From Kutzneria viridogrisea (GTDB lineage: Bacteria > Actinomycetota > Actinomycetes > Mycobacteriales > Pseudonocardiaceae), in assembly GCA_014138725.1 (NCBI GenBank), contig JACJID010000002.1, positions 944,001 through 1,008,000 on the forward strand: a stretch of DNA of 64,000 bases, given 5' to 3'. The position numbers and the translations under genes were made by a program. This document shows positions 1 through 11,470 of this stretch, one piece after another; within the stretch, counting starts at the first letter, position 1, and every line of letters starts with the position of its first letter. The notes beneath the pieces were generated by a model, which saw only the letters and a list, made by a program, of their open reading frames with translations, had not been told where the DNA came from and ran no database searches.

Positions 1-134
1 AGCGCGGGCGAGGGCGCCAGCACCGTGCCCGACTCCACCGGGACCAGCAGCGCCGGACCGTCCCCCTCCGCGTGCAGCCGCAGTTGCAGCTGAGCGGTGG
101 GCACGGGAGTCCAGATCAGGCTTCTCGCGGTCAC
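1..134 (-). CDS. hypothetical protein, C-terminus cut off by window edge
   Basis: A GTG start at 134 opens a frame that runs off the left edge without a stop; only the first 44 residues are visible. They read as an ordinary soluble protein with high third-position G+C and no signal peptide or recognisable motif. The gene starts 27 bp after the stop of the transketolase C-terminal subunit on the same strand, so it is probably the third gene of that operon. Function cannot be assigned from this fragment. Confidence 0.55.
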   Translation of the reverse strand, partial: MTARSLIWTPVPTAQLQLRLHAEGDGPALLVPVESGTVLAPSPA

Positions 135-161
135 GGTGGACCATCATGCCAAGATCACCGG

Positions 162-1049
162 CTAGCCCGTGAAGGTGTGCACCGCAGCGGCGATCCCGGT
201 GACGTCCAGCCCGTGTGCGGCGTCGTGGTCGGCGGGCTCGCCGTAGGCGCGCAACTCCACGTCGCGGCGCACGCCCAGGGCCAGCACCCGGTGCGGCACG
301 TGCAGCAGCGCCTCGGCCACGCAGTGCGTGGACGTGCCCGCGAGGTACGGCTCGACCAGCACGACGTCGGCACGGCCGGTGAACTCGACGGCGGCACGCA
401 GCCCCGCCCCGTCGAACGGGCGCACGGTGCTGGCGTAGAGCACGGTGACGTCCATCGACGCCGTGGCGGCCAGTACTCGGTCCAGGGTCGGACCGACTGC
501 CACCACCACCGCCTCGCGTCCTCGGCGGACCACCTGCAGGGTCGGGGTCACGGGCCGGGCCTGCGCATTGCTCTGCGCGGACAGCCGCAGGTACACCGAG
601 TCCTCGCCGGGCAGCGCCGCGCTGACCAGTTCGGCGGCTTCCCGCGGGTGGCCGGGGACCTGGATGCGCCAGCCGGGCAAGGTGTCCATCAGCGCGACGT
701 CGCCGGGGGCCATGTGCGTGCGGCCGTTGTCGGCGATGTCGTACGAGCCGCCCCAGCTGACCAGCACGGCACCGGCGTCCTGGTGGGACAGATCGAGTTT
801 GATCTGCTCGAAGGCCCGTTCCACCAGGAAGGGCGGGAAGGTGTGAGCCACCGGCCGCATCCCGGCCAGCGCGAGCCCGCCGGTGACGCCGATCAGCAAC
901 TGCTCCCGGATGCCGACGTTGATCACGCGGTCGGGGTGCCTGCGCGCGGCCTGCTGGATCCGGTCCGCGGAGATGTCGGCCAGCACCAGCGCCAGCCTCG
1001 GGTCGGTGTCCAGCGCGCGCGAGATCGTCTCGGCGAAGGCGTCCCTCAT
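162..1049 (-). CDS. transketolase, C-terminal subunit
   Basis: This 295-residue protein is the second half of a split transketolase, carrying the pyrimidine-binding domain and the C-terminal domain. The motif GIREQ (residues 46-50) contains the glutamate that in this family activates the thiamine diphosphate of the partner subunit. The ATG at 1049 has a purine-rich GGGGAG site upstream. It follows the N-terminal subunit by 13 bp, so the two are co-transcribed and should form the active heterodimer transferring two-carbon units between sugar phosphates. Split transketolases occur in archaea and in many actinobacterial accessory pathways; the true substrate here is not shown by the sequence. 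Confidence 0.85.
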   Translation of the reverse strand: MRDAFAETISRALDTDPRLALVLADISADRIQQAARRHPDRVINVGIREQLLIGVTGGLALAGMRPVAHTFPPFLVERAFEQIKLDLSHQDAGAVLVSWGGSYDIADNGRTHMAPGDVALMDTLPGWRIQVPGHPREAAELVSAALPGEDSVYLRLSAQSNAQARPVTPTLQVVRRGREAVVVAVGPTLDRVLAATASMDVTVLYASTVRPFDGAGLRAAVEFTGRADVVLVEPYLAGTSTHCVAEALLHVPHRVLALGVRRDVELRAYGEPADHDAAHGLDVTGIAAAVHTFTG

Positions 1050-1062
1050 CGTGTGTCTCCCC

Positions 1063-1740
1063 CTAGTTCTTCGGCTCGACCTGGGCCACGACCACCAGCG
1101 GCCGTCCCGGGTGCGGTTGGGTGAACGCCTCGTACAGCGCCGTGTGGTCGTGCCCGTCGACGACGCGCTCCGCCCACCCCTCGAGGGCGAAGCGCGCGCC
1201 GATCCCGCCCGGCCAGCCGTGACTGGCCGAGGTGTTGTCCACGACCACGGCGGTCAACTGCTCCAGCCCGAGCCGGCCGGCCAGCACGATCGCCTCGTGG
1301 TTGCTGCCCTCGTCCATCTCGGCGTCGCCCACCAGCACCACGACCTTCGGTGCGGTGCGGCCTTGCGCCCGCAGGCCGAGCACGGTGCCCACGCCGAGCC
1401 CGAGCCCGTGGCCCAGCGAGCCGCTGCCGATCTCCGCCCCGGGCAGCAGCACGCGGTCGGGGTGCTTGCCAAGGCGCGAGGCGAAGCTGCCCCACTTGTC
1501 CAGTTCGGCGGCCTCGATGAAGCCCTTGGCCGCCAGCACGGCGTAGAACGCGTTGGGGCAGTGCCCCTTGGACAGCAGGAAGCGGTCGCGGTCCGGGTCC
1601 TCGATCCGCTCCGGGGAGACGTCGAGCACGCGGTCGTAGAGCACCCACAGCACGTCCAGTGTGGAGTTGACGATGTTGGCGTACTTCGCCGGACTGGGCA
1701 TCCGGTCGATCAGGGCTGCGAGGTCTCGGTATCCGGTCAC
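1063..1740 (-). CDS. transketolase, N-terminal subunit
   Basis: This is the thiamine diphosphate-binding half of a split transketolase, 225 residues from a GTG at 1740. The cofactor and metal motif GDAEMDEGSNHE lies near residues 138-149 and is followed by the expected Asn in VVVDN; KGHC near residue 59 is also typical. The frame stays open upstream to 1824, but that would place the start inside the SoxR box and the divergent soxR gene, so the GTG just downstream of the box is preferred. Being divergent from soxR and next to its operator, the pair is a plausible redox-stress target (inference). Confidence 0.85.
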   Translation of the reverse strand: MTGYRDLAALIDRMPSPAKYANIVNSTLDVLWVLYDRVLDVSPERIEDPDRDRFLLSKGHCPNAFYAVLAAKGFIEAAELDKWGSFASRLGKHPDRVLLPGAEIGSGSLGHGLGLGVGTVLGLRAQGRTAPKVVVLVGDAEMDEGSNHEAIVLAGRLGLEQLTAVVVDNTSASHGWPGGIGARFALEGWAERVVDGHDHTALYEAFTQPHPGRPLVVVAQVEPKN

Positions 1741-1755
1741 GCGGCCAACCCTCCA

Positions 1756-1775
1756 ACCTCGACCTAACTGGAGGT
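1756..1775. promoter_or_regulatory. SoxR-type operator between soxR and transketolase
   Basis: The 20-bp sequence is an interrupted palindrome, ACCTC-GAC-CTAA-CTG-GAGGT, with perfect 5-bp outer arms and an A+T-rich centre. This matches the general form of SoxR boxes, in which ACCTC and GAGGT arms flank a TAA-containing core. A TCGACC/TAGGCT promoter for soxR with an 18-bp spacer (1759-1788) overlaps it, as expected for a MerR-family regulator that remodels an over-long spacer. Confidence 0.7.
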
Positions 1776-1795
1776 CAAGTACTAGGCTCGGCGAG

Positions 1796-2260
1796 GTGTC
1801 GAAGCTTCCCGACTGGCTGACCATCGGCCAGGTCTCCGAGCGCAGCGGTGTCGCGCAGACCGCGCTCCGGTTCTACGAGGACCGGGGATTGATCACCGCC
1901 GAGCGCAGCGCGGGCAACCAGCGCCGGTACAACCGGTCGGTGCTGCGCAGGCTGGCCTTCATCCGGACGGCCCAGCGGGTGGGCCTGAGCCTGGAGGAGA
2001 TCAGCTCGGCGCTGGCCACGCTGCCCGAGCGGCGCACCCCGACCAAGGCGGACTGGTCCCGGCTCTCCCGCAACTGGCAGGCCGAGCTGGACGCCAGGAT
2101 CGACGCGCTGCAACGGCTTCGAGACAAACTCACCTACTGCGTGGGATGCGGCTGCCTGTCGCTGCGGGTGTGCGGGCTGCACAACGCCGAGGACCGGATG
2201 GCCGACTACGGGCCGGGAGCGCCCCGGCTGTGGCCCGCCGCCGAGGGAGGGATCCCCTGA
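1796..2260 (+). CDS. soxR: redox-sensing MerR-family regulator SoxR
   Basis: The 154-residue protein has an N-terminal MerR winged helix (TIGQVSERSGVAQTALRFYE), a dimerisation helix, and the [2Fe-2S] signature C-x2-C-x-C-x5-C at residues 115-126 (CVGCGCLSLRVC), diagnostic for SoxR. Oxidation of the cluster by redox-cycling compounds activates transcription. The GTG at 1796 lies 7 bp after the -10 hexamer TAGGCT, so the mRNA is probably leaderless. The gene is divergent from the split transketolase across a SoxR box, and no soxS is present. Actinobacterial SoxR proteins respond to endogenous redox-active metabolites and regulate a few oxidoreductase genes. Confidence 0.93.
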   Translation: MSKLPDWLTIGQVSERSGVAQTALRFYEDRGLITAERSAGNQRRYNRSVLRRLAFIRTAQRVGLSLEEISSALATLPERRTPTKADWSRLSRNWQAELDARIDALQRLRDKLTYCVGCGCLSLRVCGLHNAEDRMADYGPGAPRLWPAAEGGIP

Positions 2261-2371
2261 GTCCCGGCAGGTCGTACCGGTCTGCGCTGCGTGATCGGGG
2301 TTGCTCCTTTTCGAGGGTGCTGACCTCGGCGTATTGACCGCCCCCGTGGTCGCGGTCGCAGACTTGTCGGT

Positions 2372-3280
2372 GTGAAAGTGATCTCGGACGCGCAGGTGCG
2401 CGCGGCCCTGCGGCCGGGTGCGGCGGTTCGGGTCTGCCGGGACGCGTTGGTCCAGGCACACCGCGGCACCCTCAAGGCCCCGCCCCGCACCGGAATCGAC
2501 GTGGGCTCAACGGAACTGGTGTTCACCGCGGGTGGGACCGAGGCGGGCACGGTCGGCTTCGGCTGCTACGGCCTCTGGCCGGGGCCCGAGCACGCGGACC
2601 AACTCGTCGCCGTCTGGGGTCCGGACGGCAAGGTGCGCGGGGTCGTGGTCGGCCACGCGCTCGGCGCCCTGCGCACCGGGGCCATCGGTGGCGCCTCGGT
2701 GGACGCGCTGGCCCGGCCGGACGCCTCGGTCTGCGCGGTGATCGGCTCGGGCACGCAGTCCTGGGCGCAGCTGTGGGCCGCCTCGGCGGTGCGCGGGTTC
2801 ACCGAGGTGCGGGTCAGCTCGCCGACACCGGCCAACCGGACCAGGTTCGCGGCGCGGGCCCGTGAGGTGCTCGGCCTGAACGCGGTGGCCATGGCCGACT
2901 CGGTGGAGGCGGTGCGCGGGGCCGACGTGGTGCTGGTGGCCACCAAGTCCACCCGGCCCGTGCTGCCCGCGACGGCCTTCTCCCCCGGCTGCCACGTGAA
3001 CACGATCGGGCCCAAGCTGCGCGGGGCCAGCGAGCTGCCCGCGGAACTGGCCAGCGTCTCGGCGATCGTGTGCAGTGACTCGCCCGCGCAGGCGGCGGCC
3101 TACGGCAACCCGTTCTTCACCGGGCGCCGGCTCAGCCACCTGGGCGGCATCATCGCCGGGGACCTGCCGGGGCGGATCAGCGAGGGTCAGACCACCCTGT
3201 TCTGCTCCACCGGGCTCGCGGGTACCGACGTGCTGCTGGCCGACCTGCTGTTCGCCGACCCCGAGGTGGCCGCCGCCTGA
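2372..3280 (+). CDS. ornithine cyclodeaminase / mu-crystallin family protein
   Basis: This 302-residue protein fits the ornithine cyclodeaminase/mu-crystallin family across its whole length. A Rossmann NAD(P)-binding motif, VIGSGTQSWAQLWA, lies near residues 123-136 and is followed by a typical STRPVLP segment. Family members include ornithine cyclodeaminase, alanine dehydrogenase, ketimine reductase and 2,3-diaminopropionate synthase partners; residues defining the substrate cannot be judged by eye. The GTG at 2372 has no good ribosome binding site, but a TTGACC (2334-2339) lies upstream, so a leaderless transcript is possible. It stands alone between soxR and kptA. Confidence 0.8.
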   Translation: MKVISDAQVRAALRPGAAVRVCRDALVQAHRGTLKAPPRTGIDVGSTELVFTAGGTEAGTVGFGCYGLWPGPEHADQLVAVWGPDGKVRGVVVGHALGALRTGAIGGASVDALARPDASVCAVIGSGTQSWAQLWAASAVRGFTEVRVSSPTPANRTRFAARAREVLGLNAVAMADSVEAVRGADVVLVATKSTRPVLPATAFSPGCHVNTIGPKLRGASELPAELASVSAIVCSDSPAQAAAYGNPFFTGRRLSHLGGIIAGDLPGRISEGQTTLFCSTGLAGTDVLLADLLFADPEVAAA

Positions 3281-3314
3281 AATGCGCTTGCACGGCCGGG
3301 TCACAGTGGAGGCC

Positions 3315-3845
3315 GTGGACAAAAGAATGATCACCCTGTCGAAGCGGCTGGCCAAGTGCCTGCGGCACGCGCCGGAGCAGTTCGGCGTGACGCTGGGGCC
3401 CGGCGGCTGGACCGAGGTCGAGCCGCTGCTCGACGCGCTGCGCATGACCCGCGCCGAACTGGAGCACGTGGTGGCGCACAACGACAAGAGCCGGTTCGCG
3501 CTGGACGGGACCGGCACGCTCATCCGGGCCAGCCAGGGCCACTCCGTGCAGGTCGACCTGGACCTGCCCGAGGCGCAGCCGCCCGCCGTGCTCTACCACG
3601 GCACCGCCGAGCGCACGGTGCCCGCGATCCTGGCCGAGGGCCTGCGCCCGATGCGGCGCCACGACGTGCACCTGTCCCGGGACGTGGCCACCGCGCGGCG
3701 GGTCGGCGCGCGACACGGACGTCCCGTGGTGTTCGAGGTCGACGCGACGGGCATGTCCGCCGCCGGGCACGTGTTCCGCGTGTCCGCCAACGGCGTGTGG
3801 CTCACCGAGTCGGTGCCCGCGACCGCCCTGCGGCTGATGCCATGA
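3315..3845 (+). CDS. kptA: RNA 2'-phosphotransferase KptA/Tpt1
   Basis: The 176-residue protein has the family's N-terminal winged-helix part (LSKRLAKCLRHAPE, then GW and LL) and the ADP-ribosyltransferase part with RASQGHS, LYHGT and HLS motifs. The conserved Arg-His-Arg-Arg set of the family appears to be present. The yeast homologue removes the splice-junction 2'-phosphate from tRNA using NAD; bacterial hosts lack that splicing pathway, so the physiological substrate is unknown. The GTG at 3315 was chosen because homology begins there; its upstream site GGAGGCC is acceptable. The stop codon lies inside a long hairpin. Confidence 0.88.
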   Translation: MDKRMITLSKRLAKCLRHAPEQFGVTLGPGGWTEVEPLLDALRMTRAELEHVVAHNDKSRFALDGTGTLIRASQGHSVQVDLDLPEAQPPAVLYHGTAERTVPAILAEGLRPMRRHDVHLSRDVATARRVGARHGRPVVFEVDATGMSAAGHVFRVSANGVWLTESVPATALRLMP

Positions 3846-3891
3846 AAGTGCCGTTCCTGGCGTCCAGTGCCAGGAACGGCACTTTCATGGC
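3839..3891. terminator. perfect 23-bp hairpin, bidirectional terminator (GCCGTTC family)
   Basis: The arms 3839-3861 and 3869-3891 are perfect inverted copies (core ATGAAAGTGCCGTTCCTGGC) around a 7-nt loop. The hairpin lies exactly between the convergent kptA and small membrane-protein genes, and the kptA stop codon is inside the left arm. There is no T-run. The outer 16 bases CATGAAAGTGCCGTTC are shared with the hairpin at 22214-22268, so this is a dispersed element and not just a local terminator. Confidence 0.75.
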
Positions 3892-3898
3892 GCTTGGC

Positions 3899-4063
3899 TC
3901 AGCCCGAGACGTACCAGGCGACGGCCCCGCCCACGGCGAGGGCGGCCAGCACGCCGAGGATCACGGCCATGACCTTGGCGGTCTTCCAGGTGGTGTAGAC
4001 CCCGCCGACGAGGAAACCGGCCACCGCGAGCAGCCCCACGGTGATCCACTGACTGGTGCTCAT
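3899..4063 (-). CDS. small two-helix membrane protein
   Basis: This 54-residue protein has two hydrophobic helices, about residues 8-23 (VGLLAVAGFLVGGVY) and 31-51 (VMAVILGVLAALAVGGAVAWYV), joined by a short TTWKTAK linker. The ATG at 4063 overlaps the stop of an upstream mini-ORF as ATGA and has an AGGTGGGGG site in front. It is the last gene of the hisD-hisC-hisB run. I do not recognise a family. Its place after hisB, where hisH would normally follow, suggests it is a resident of the operon with no proven role in histidine synthesis. Confidence 0.7.
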   Translation of the reverse strand: MSTSQWITVGLLAVAGFLVGGVYTTWKTAKVMAVILGVLAALAVGGAVAWYVSG

Positions 4064-4136
4064 GCCCCCACCTCGCTGGCGCTCGGCGCGTGCGTTCGCG
4101 CGGTCGCAGTGTTGAACGGTTCGCCCGCGAGCTCGC

Positions 4137-4140
<4 letters not shown>
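4060..4140 (-). CDS. 26-codon MSELA mini-ORF coupling hisB to the next gene
   Basis: A GTG at 4140 opens a 26-residue frame beginning [10 protein letters not shown]. Its start overlaps the hisB stop as GTGA, and its stop overlaps the start of the small membrane-protein gene as ATGA. Two more frames of exactly the same length and the same MSELA beginning lie at 43367-43447 and 54544-54624. The DNA ends with GAGCGCCAGCGAGGTGGGG, which supplies the ribosome binding site of the following gene. It could act as a translational coupler, with ribosomes terminating on the next start codon. Whether the peptide itself matters is unknown. Confidence 0.55.
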
Positions 4141-8353
<4,213 letters not shown>

Positions 8354-8357
<4 letters not shown>

Positions 8358-9928
8358 CGCGGTCCCCAGGTCTGGAGGTTCCACCACGGGCCCCAGCCCA
8401 GGGCCCCGTGCACGGCGGGTTCGGTCACGGGCTGGTAGCCGGTCCACTCGTCGTGCACCACGTAGGTGTGGTTCACGAAGGCCAGCACGACCAGGCCCGG
8501 GTCGGCGGTGTAGGCGCGCTGGGCCTGCCGGTACGCGGTGGCGCGGCGCGCCGGGTCGGTGGCCTTGCGCGCGTTGTCCAGTGCGGTGTCGACCTGCGCG
8601 TTGCTGTAGCCGCCGGGGTTGAGCGCGCCGCCCGTGTGCAGCACCGGGGCGAAGCCGGTGTCCGGGTTGAACGGGTCGCCGCCGCCCAGCACCTGGGCGT
8701 CCGCCCCGCCCCGCGCGGTGATCGCCTCCGGGGCGAGGGCCGTGGCCTCCACCTGCACCCCGATGGCCTTGACCTGCGTGGCAAACGCTTGCGCCACGGC
8801 CGCCCGCTCGGTGTCCCCCGTCGGGTAGAGCAGGGTGAACCGGGCCTGCACCCCGTCCTTGGCCCGCACCCCGTCGGCCCCGGGCACCCAGCCCGCCTGC
8901 TCCAGCACGCGCGCGGCCTCGGCCTTGTCGTAGCGGTAGGTCGCCTGGGTCTCGATGAACTCCGGCATGGAACCGGGCATCGGGGTGTAGGCCGGGGAGC
9001 CCTTGCCCGCCAGGGCCGAGCCGATCAGCGCCTTGCGGTCCACCGCGTAGTTCAGCGCCAGCCGCACCGCCTTGTCCCCGGTGACCCGGTTGGCCGTGGG
9101 CAGGGTGATCGCGCGGAAGTCGGCGCTGTCCTGGGTGATCACCCGGACCCCGTCCACCTTGGCGAAGGCCACCGCCTGCTGCGGGGAGACCTCGGCCCCG
9201 TCCAGCTGACCCGCCCGCGCCTGCTCGGCGCGCTTGGCGTCGTCGGGCTGGAACAGCACCGTCACCTTGCTCACCTTCGGGGCCCCGCCGAAGTAGGACT
9301 TGTTGGCCTGCAACACCATCCGGTCGCCCTTTGTCCAGCTCACCAGCTGGTACGGGCCGGTGCCCACCGGTTTGGCGTTGACCGGGGAGTTGGCCAGCGG
9401 CCCGGGCGGGGTCAGCGCCGTGTGCGGCAGGATGCCCAGGGTGAGCTTGGTCGGCAGGGCCGGGTACGGGTACGCCAGGTCGAAGCGCACCGTGCTCGCG
9501 TCCACCTTCACGACCGCGCTGAGCATGTCGTAGGAGGCGCGCAGCGGCGAGGCGTAGACCGGGTCCAGCAGCGCCTGGTAGGTCGCCACCACGTCGTCCA
9601 CCGTGAGCTTGCTGCCGTCGGAGAACCTCACCCCGTCCTGGCGGACCTTCACCGTCCACGACCGGCCGTCCGGCGCGGGCTGCGGCTGCTGGGCCGCCAG
9701 CACCGTCTGCGGCACCTTCGTCGGGCCGAACTCCATCAGCCCGTCGTAGAACCTCGCGGCGCCGTACGGGGCGTAGCCCAGCAGCGGGTTGAGCGAGCCC
9801 GGCTCCGAGGCGTCGGCCAGCACCATCGCGGTGTTGTCCACCGGCCCCGGCGCGCTCGGCACCGGATCGCCGCTGCACCCCGCCGCGAGCAGGACGGCCA
9901 CGACGGCGGGAACCAGGAGACGACGCAC
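8354..9928 (-). CDS. ABC transporter substrate-binding lipoprotein, peptide/nickel (SBP_bac_5) family
   Basis: The 524-residue protein starts with a lipoprotein signal (VRRLLVPAVVAVLLAAGCSG) whose cysteine near residue 18 is the likely lipidation site. The mature part has family-5 binding-protein features such as ASEPGSLNPLLGY, DGLMEFGP, VRFSDGSKLTVDDVV and GTGPYQLVSW. It would capture a peptide-like or amino-acid-derived solute outside the membrane. No permease or ATPase gene is nearby, so it is an orphan component. The GTG at 9928 begins the signal peptide, and the stop overlaps the downstream aminotransferase start by four bases. Confidence 0.88.
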
Positions 9929-9981
9929 GCCTTGGACCCTAGCTGTCCGAGCGGTGTGAGGTGCGGCGAGGGCGGGCCGCC

Positions 9982-10602
9982 TCACGCCCCCGCGAGCAGC
10001 ACTCGCAGGGTGCTGTCGAGGTGGGCGGTGATGGCGGCGCGGGCGGCGGCGGGGTCGTTGGCGGCGAGGGCGGTGAGGATGGCCTCGTGCTCGGTGAGCA
10101 CGGCCTCGCGGCGGTCGGCGGCGGCGTGCAGGGCGGTGAGCCCGGCACGGACCTGCCGGGCGCCGAGCCCGGTGTAGACCCTGGTCAGCATGGCGTTGCC
10201 GGTGGCGGCGACGAGCGCGGTGTGGAAGCGGCGGTCCCAGTCGATGAACTGCCGGACCTCGGGCTCGGCGCGCTGGCGGTCCAGGGCCTCCCGCAGCTCG
10301 GCGAGCGGCACGGCACCGCTGGCCAGGGCCTGCTCGGCGGCGTGCCGCTCCAGCAGCCCGCGCAGCTCCACCAGTTCGGTGATCTCGCGGGCGGTCATCG
10401 GGGCCACGTAGGCGCCGCGCTTGGGCACCAGGCGCACCAGTTCCTCGGCGGCCAGCAACAGCAGGGCCTCGCGGACGGGAGTGCGTGAGACGCCGACCCG
10501 GTCGGCGACCTCCTGCTCGCTGATGAACTGGCCCTGGCTGGCCGGGTCGGCGAGGATGGTGTCCCGCAGGTACTCGTACGCCTTGTCCCGCCCAGAGTTC
10601 AC
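9982..10602 (-). CDS. GntR-family transcriptional regulator with FCD domain
   Basis: This 206-residue regulator has a winged helix with the GntR signature ISEQEVADRVGVSRTPVREAL near residues 27-47 and a helical FCD ligand domain with RRFHTALVAATGN and EHEAILTAL containing likely metal-binding histidines. The GTG at 10602 is preceded by GGGAGGGG; an ATG at 10623 would add seven residues but overlaps the operator. The gene is divergent from the nitrilase-family gene and probably controls it. Effectors of FCD proteins are usually small organic acids; the ligand here is unknown. Confidence 0.88.
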   Translation of the reverse strand: MNSGRDKAYEYLRDTILADPASQGQFISEQEVADRVGVSRTPVREALLLLAAEELVRLVPKRGAYVAPMTAREITELVELRGLLERHAAEQALASGAVPLAELREALDRQRAEPEVRQFIDWDRRFHTALVAATGNAMLTRVYTGLGARQVRAGLTALHAAADRREAVLTEHEAILTALAANDPAAARAAITAHLDSTLRVLLAGA

Positions 10603-10621
10603 AACCCCTCCCGTGGCTTGC

Positions 10622-10634
10622 ATACTGGCGGTAT
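10622..10634. promoter_or_regulatory. probable GntR/FCD operator in the divergent promoter region
   Basis: ATAC-TGGCG-GTAT is a palindrome within the 72-bp gap between the divergent GntR and nitrilase genes, and the following bases extend it to a GTATAC. FCD-subfamily regulators usually bind short AT-rich palindromes of the type GTATAC. Its position just upstream of the regulator's start suits autoregulation and control of the nitrilase gene. Confidence 0.5.
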
Positions 10635-10674
10635 ACACGACGGTAACAGCGCACGCACAGCCAAGGAGCCAGCC

Positions 10675-11457
10675 GTGAGGATCGCCCTGTGCCAGATCAC
10701 CTCCACCCCGGACAAGTGGGCGAACCTGGAGCTGGTGGCCGAGGCGATGGCCAAGGCCGCCGCGCAGGGCGCCGAGGTGGTGGTGTTCCCGGAGGCGACC
10801 ATGGCCTGCTTCGGCGTGCCGCTGGGCCCGGTGGCCGAACCGCTGGACGGGCCGTGGGCCACGCAACTGCGTGAGCTGGCCGTGCGGCACGAGGTCGTGG
10901 CCATGGCGGGCATGTTCACCCCCGCCGACGACGACCGCGTGCGCAACACGATGCTCATCACCTGTGCCAGGGTGCACCTGGGGTACGACAAGATCCACTT
11001 GTTCGACGCGTTCGGCTTCACCGAGTCCCGCACGGTGGCCCCCGGCAAGCCCACCGTGGTGGTCGAGTTCAACGGGGTCGGCCTTGGCGCGGCCATCTGC
11101 TACGACCTGCGCTTCCCCGGCCTGTTCACCACCCTGGCCGACCAGGGCGCCAAGGTGATCGTGCTGGGCGCCTCCTGGGGTGACGGTCCCGGCAAGCGCG
11201 AGCAGTGGGAGCTGCTGGTGCGGGCCAGGGCCGTGGACAGCACCAGCTGGGTGGTGGCCTGCGGCCAGGCCCCGCCGGAGCAGCCGGGCGAGGGCAACGC
11301 GCCGACCGGGGTCGGGTACAGCATGGTGGCCGACCCGTTCGGCCGGGTGCACGGCCAGCTCGGCGCGGAGCCGGACCTGCTCGTGGTGGACATCGACCCG
11401 GCCATGGCCGACGAGGCCCGCAAGGCCATCCCGGTGCTGGCCAACCGCCGGTTCTGA
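10675..11457 (+). CDS. carbon-nitrogen hydrolase (nitrilase superfamily, Nit-like amidase)
   Basis: The 260-residue enzyme has the complete Glu-Lys-Cys triad of the nitrilase superfamily: E40 in VVFPEAT, K106 in GYDKIHLFD and C142 in AAICYDLRFP, plus the second structural Glu region. YDLRFP and the overall length favour the Nit1/Nit2 branch (deaminated glutathione or omega-amidase) over true nitrilases. The GTG at 10675 has AAGGAG upstream. The divergent GntR regulator suggests substrate-inducible expression. The natural substrate is not shown by sequence alone. Confidence 0.88.
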   Translation: MRIALCQITSTPDKWANLELVAEAMAKAAAQGAEVVVFPEATMACFGVPLGPVAEPLDGPWATQLRELAVRHEVVAMAGMFTPADDDRVRNTMLITCARVHLGYDKIHLFDAFGFTESRTVAPGKPTVVVEFNGVGLGAAICYDLRFPGLFTTLADQGAKVIVLGASWGDGPGKREQWELLVRARAVDSTSWVVACGQAPPEQPGEGNAPTGVGYSMVADPFGRVHGQLGAEPDLLVVDIDPAMADEARKAIPVLANRRF

Positions 11458-11470
11458 GTCCCCGGCAAGG

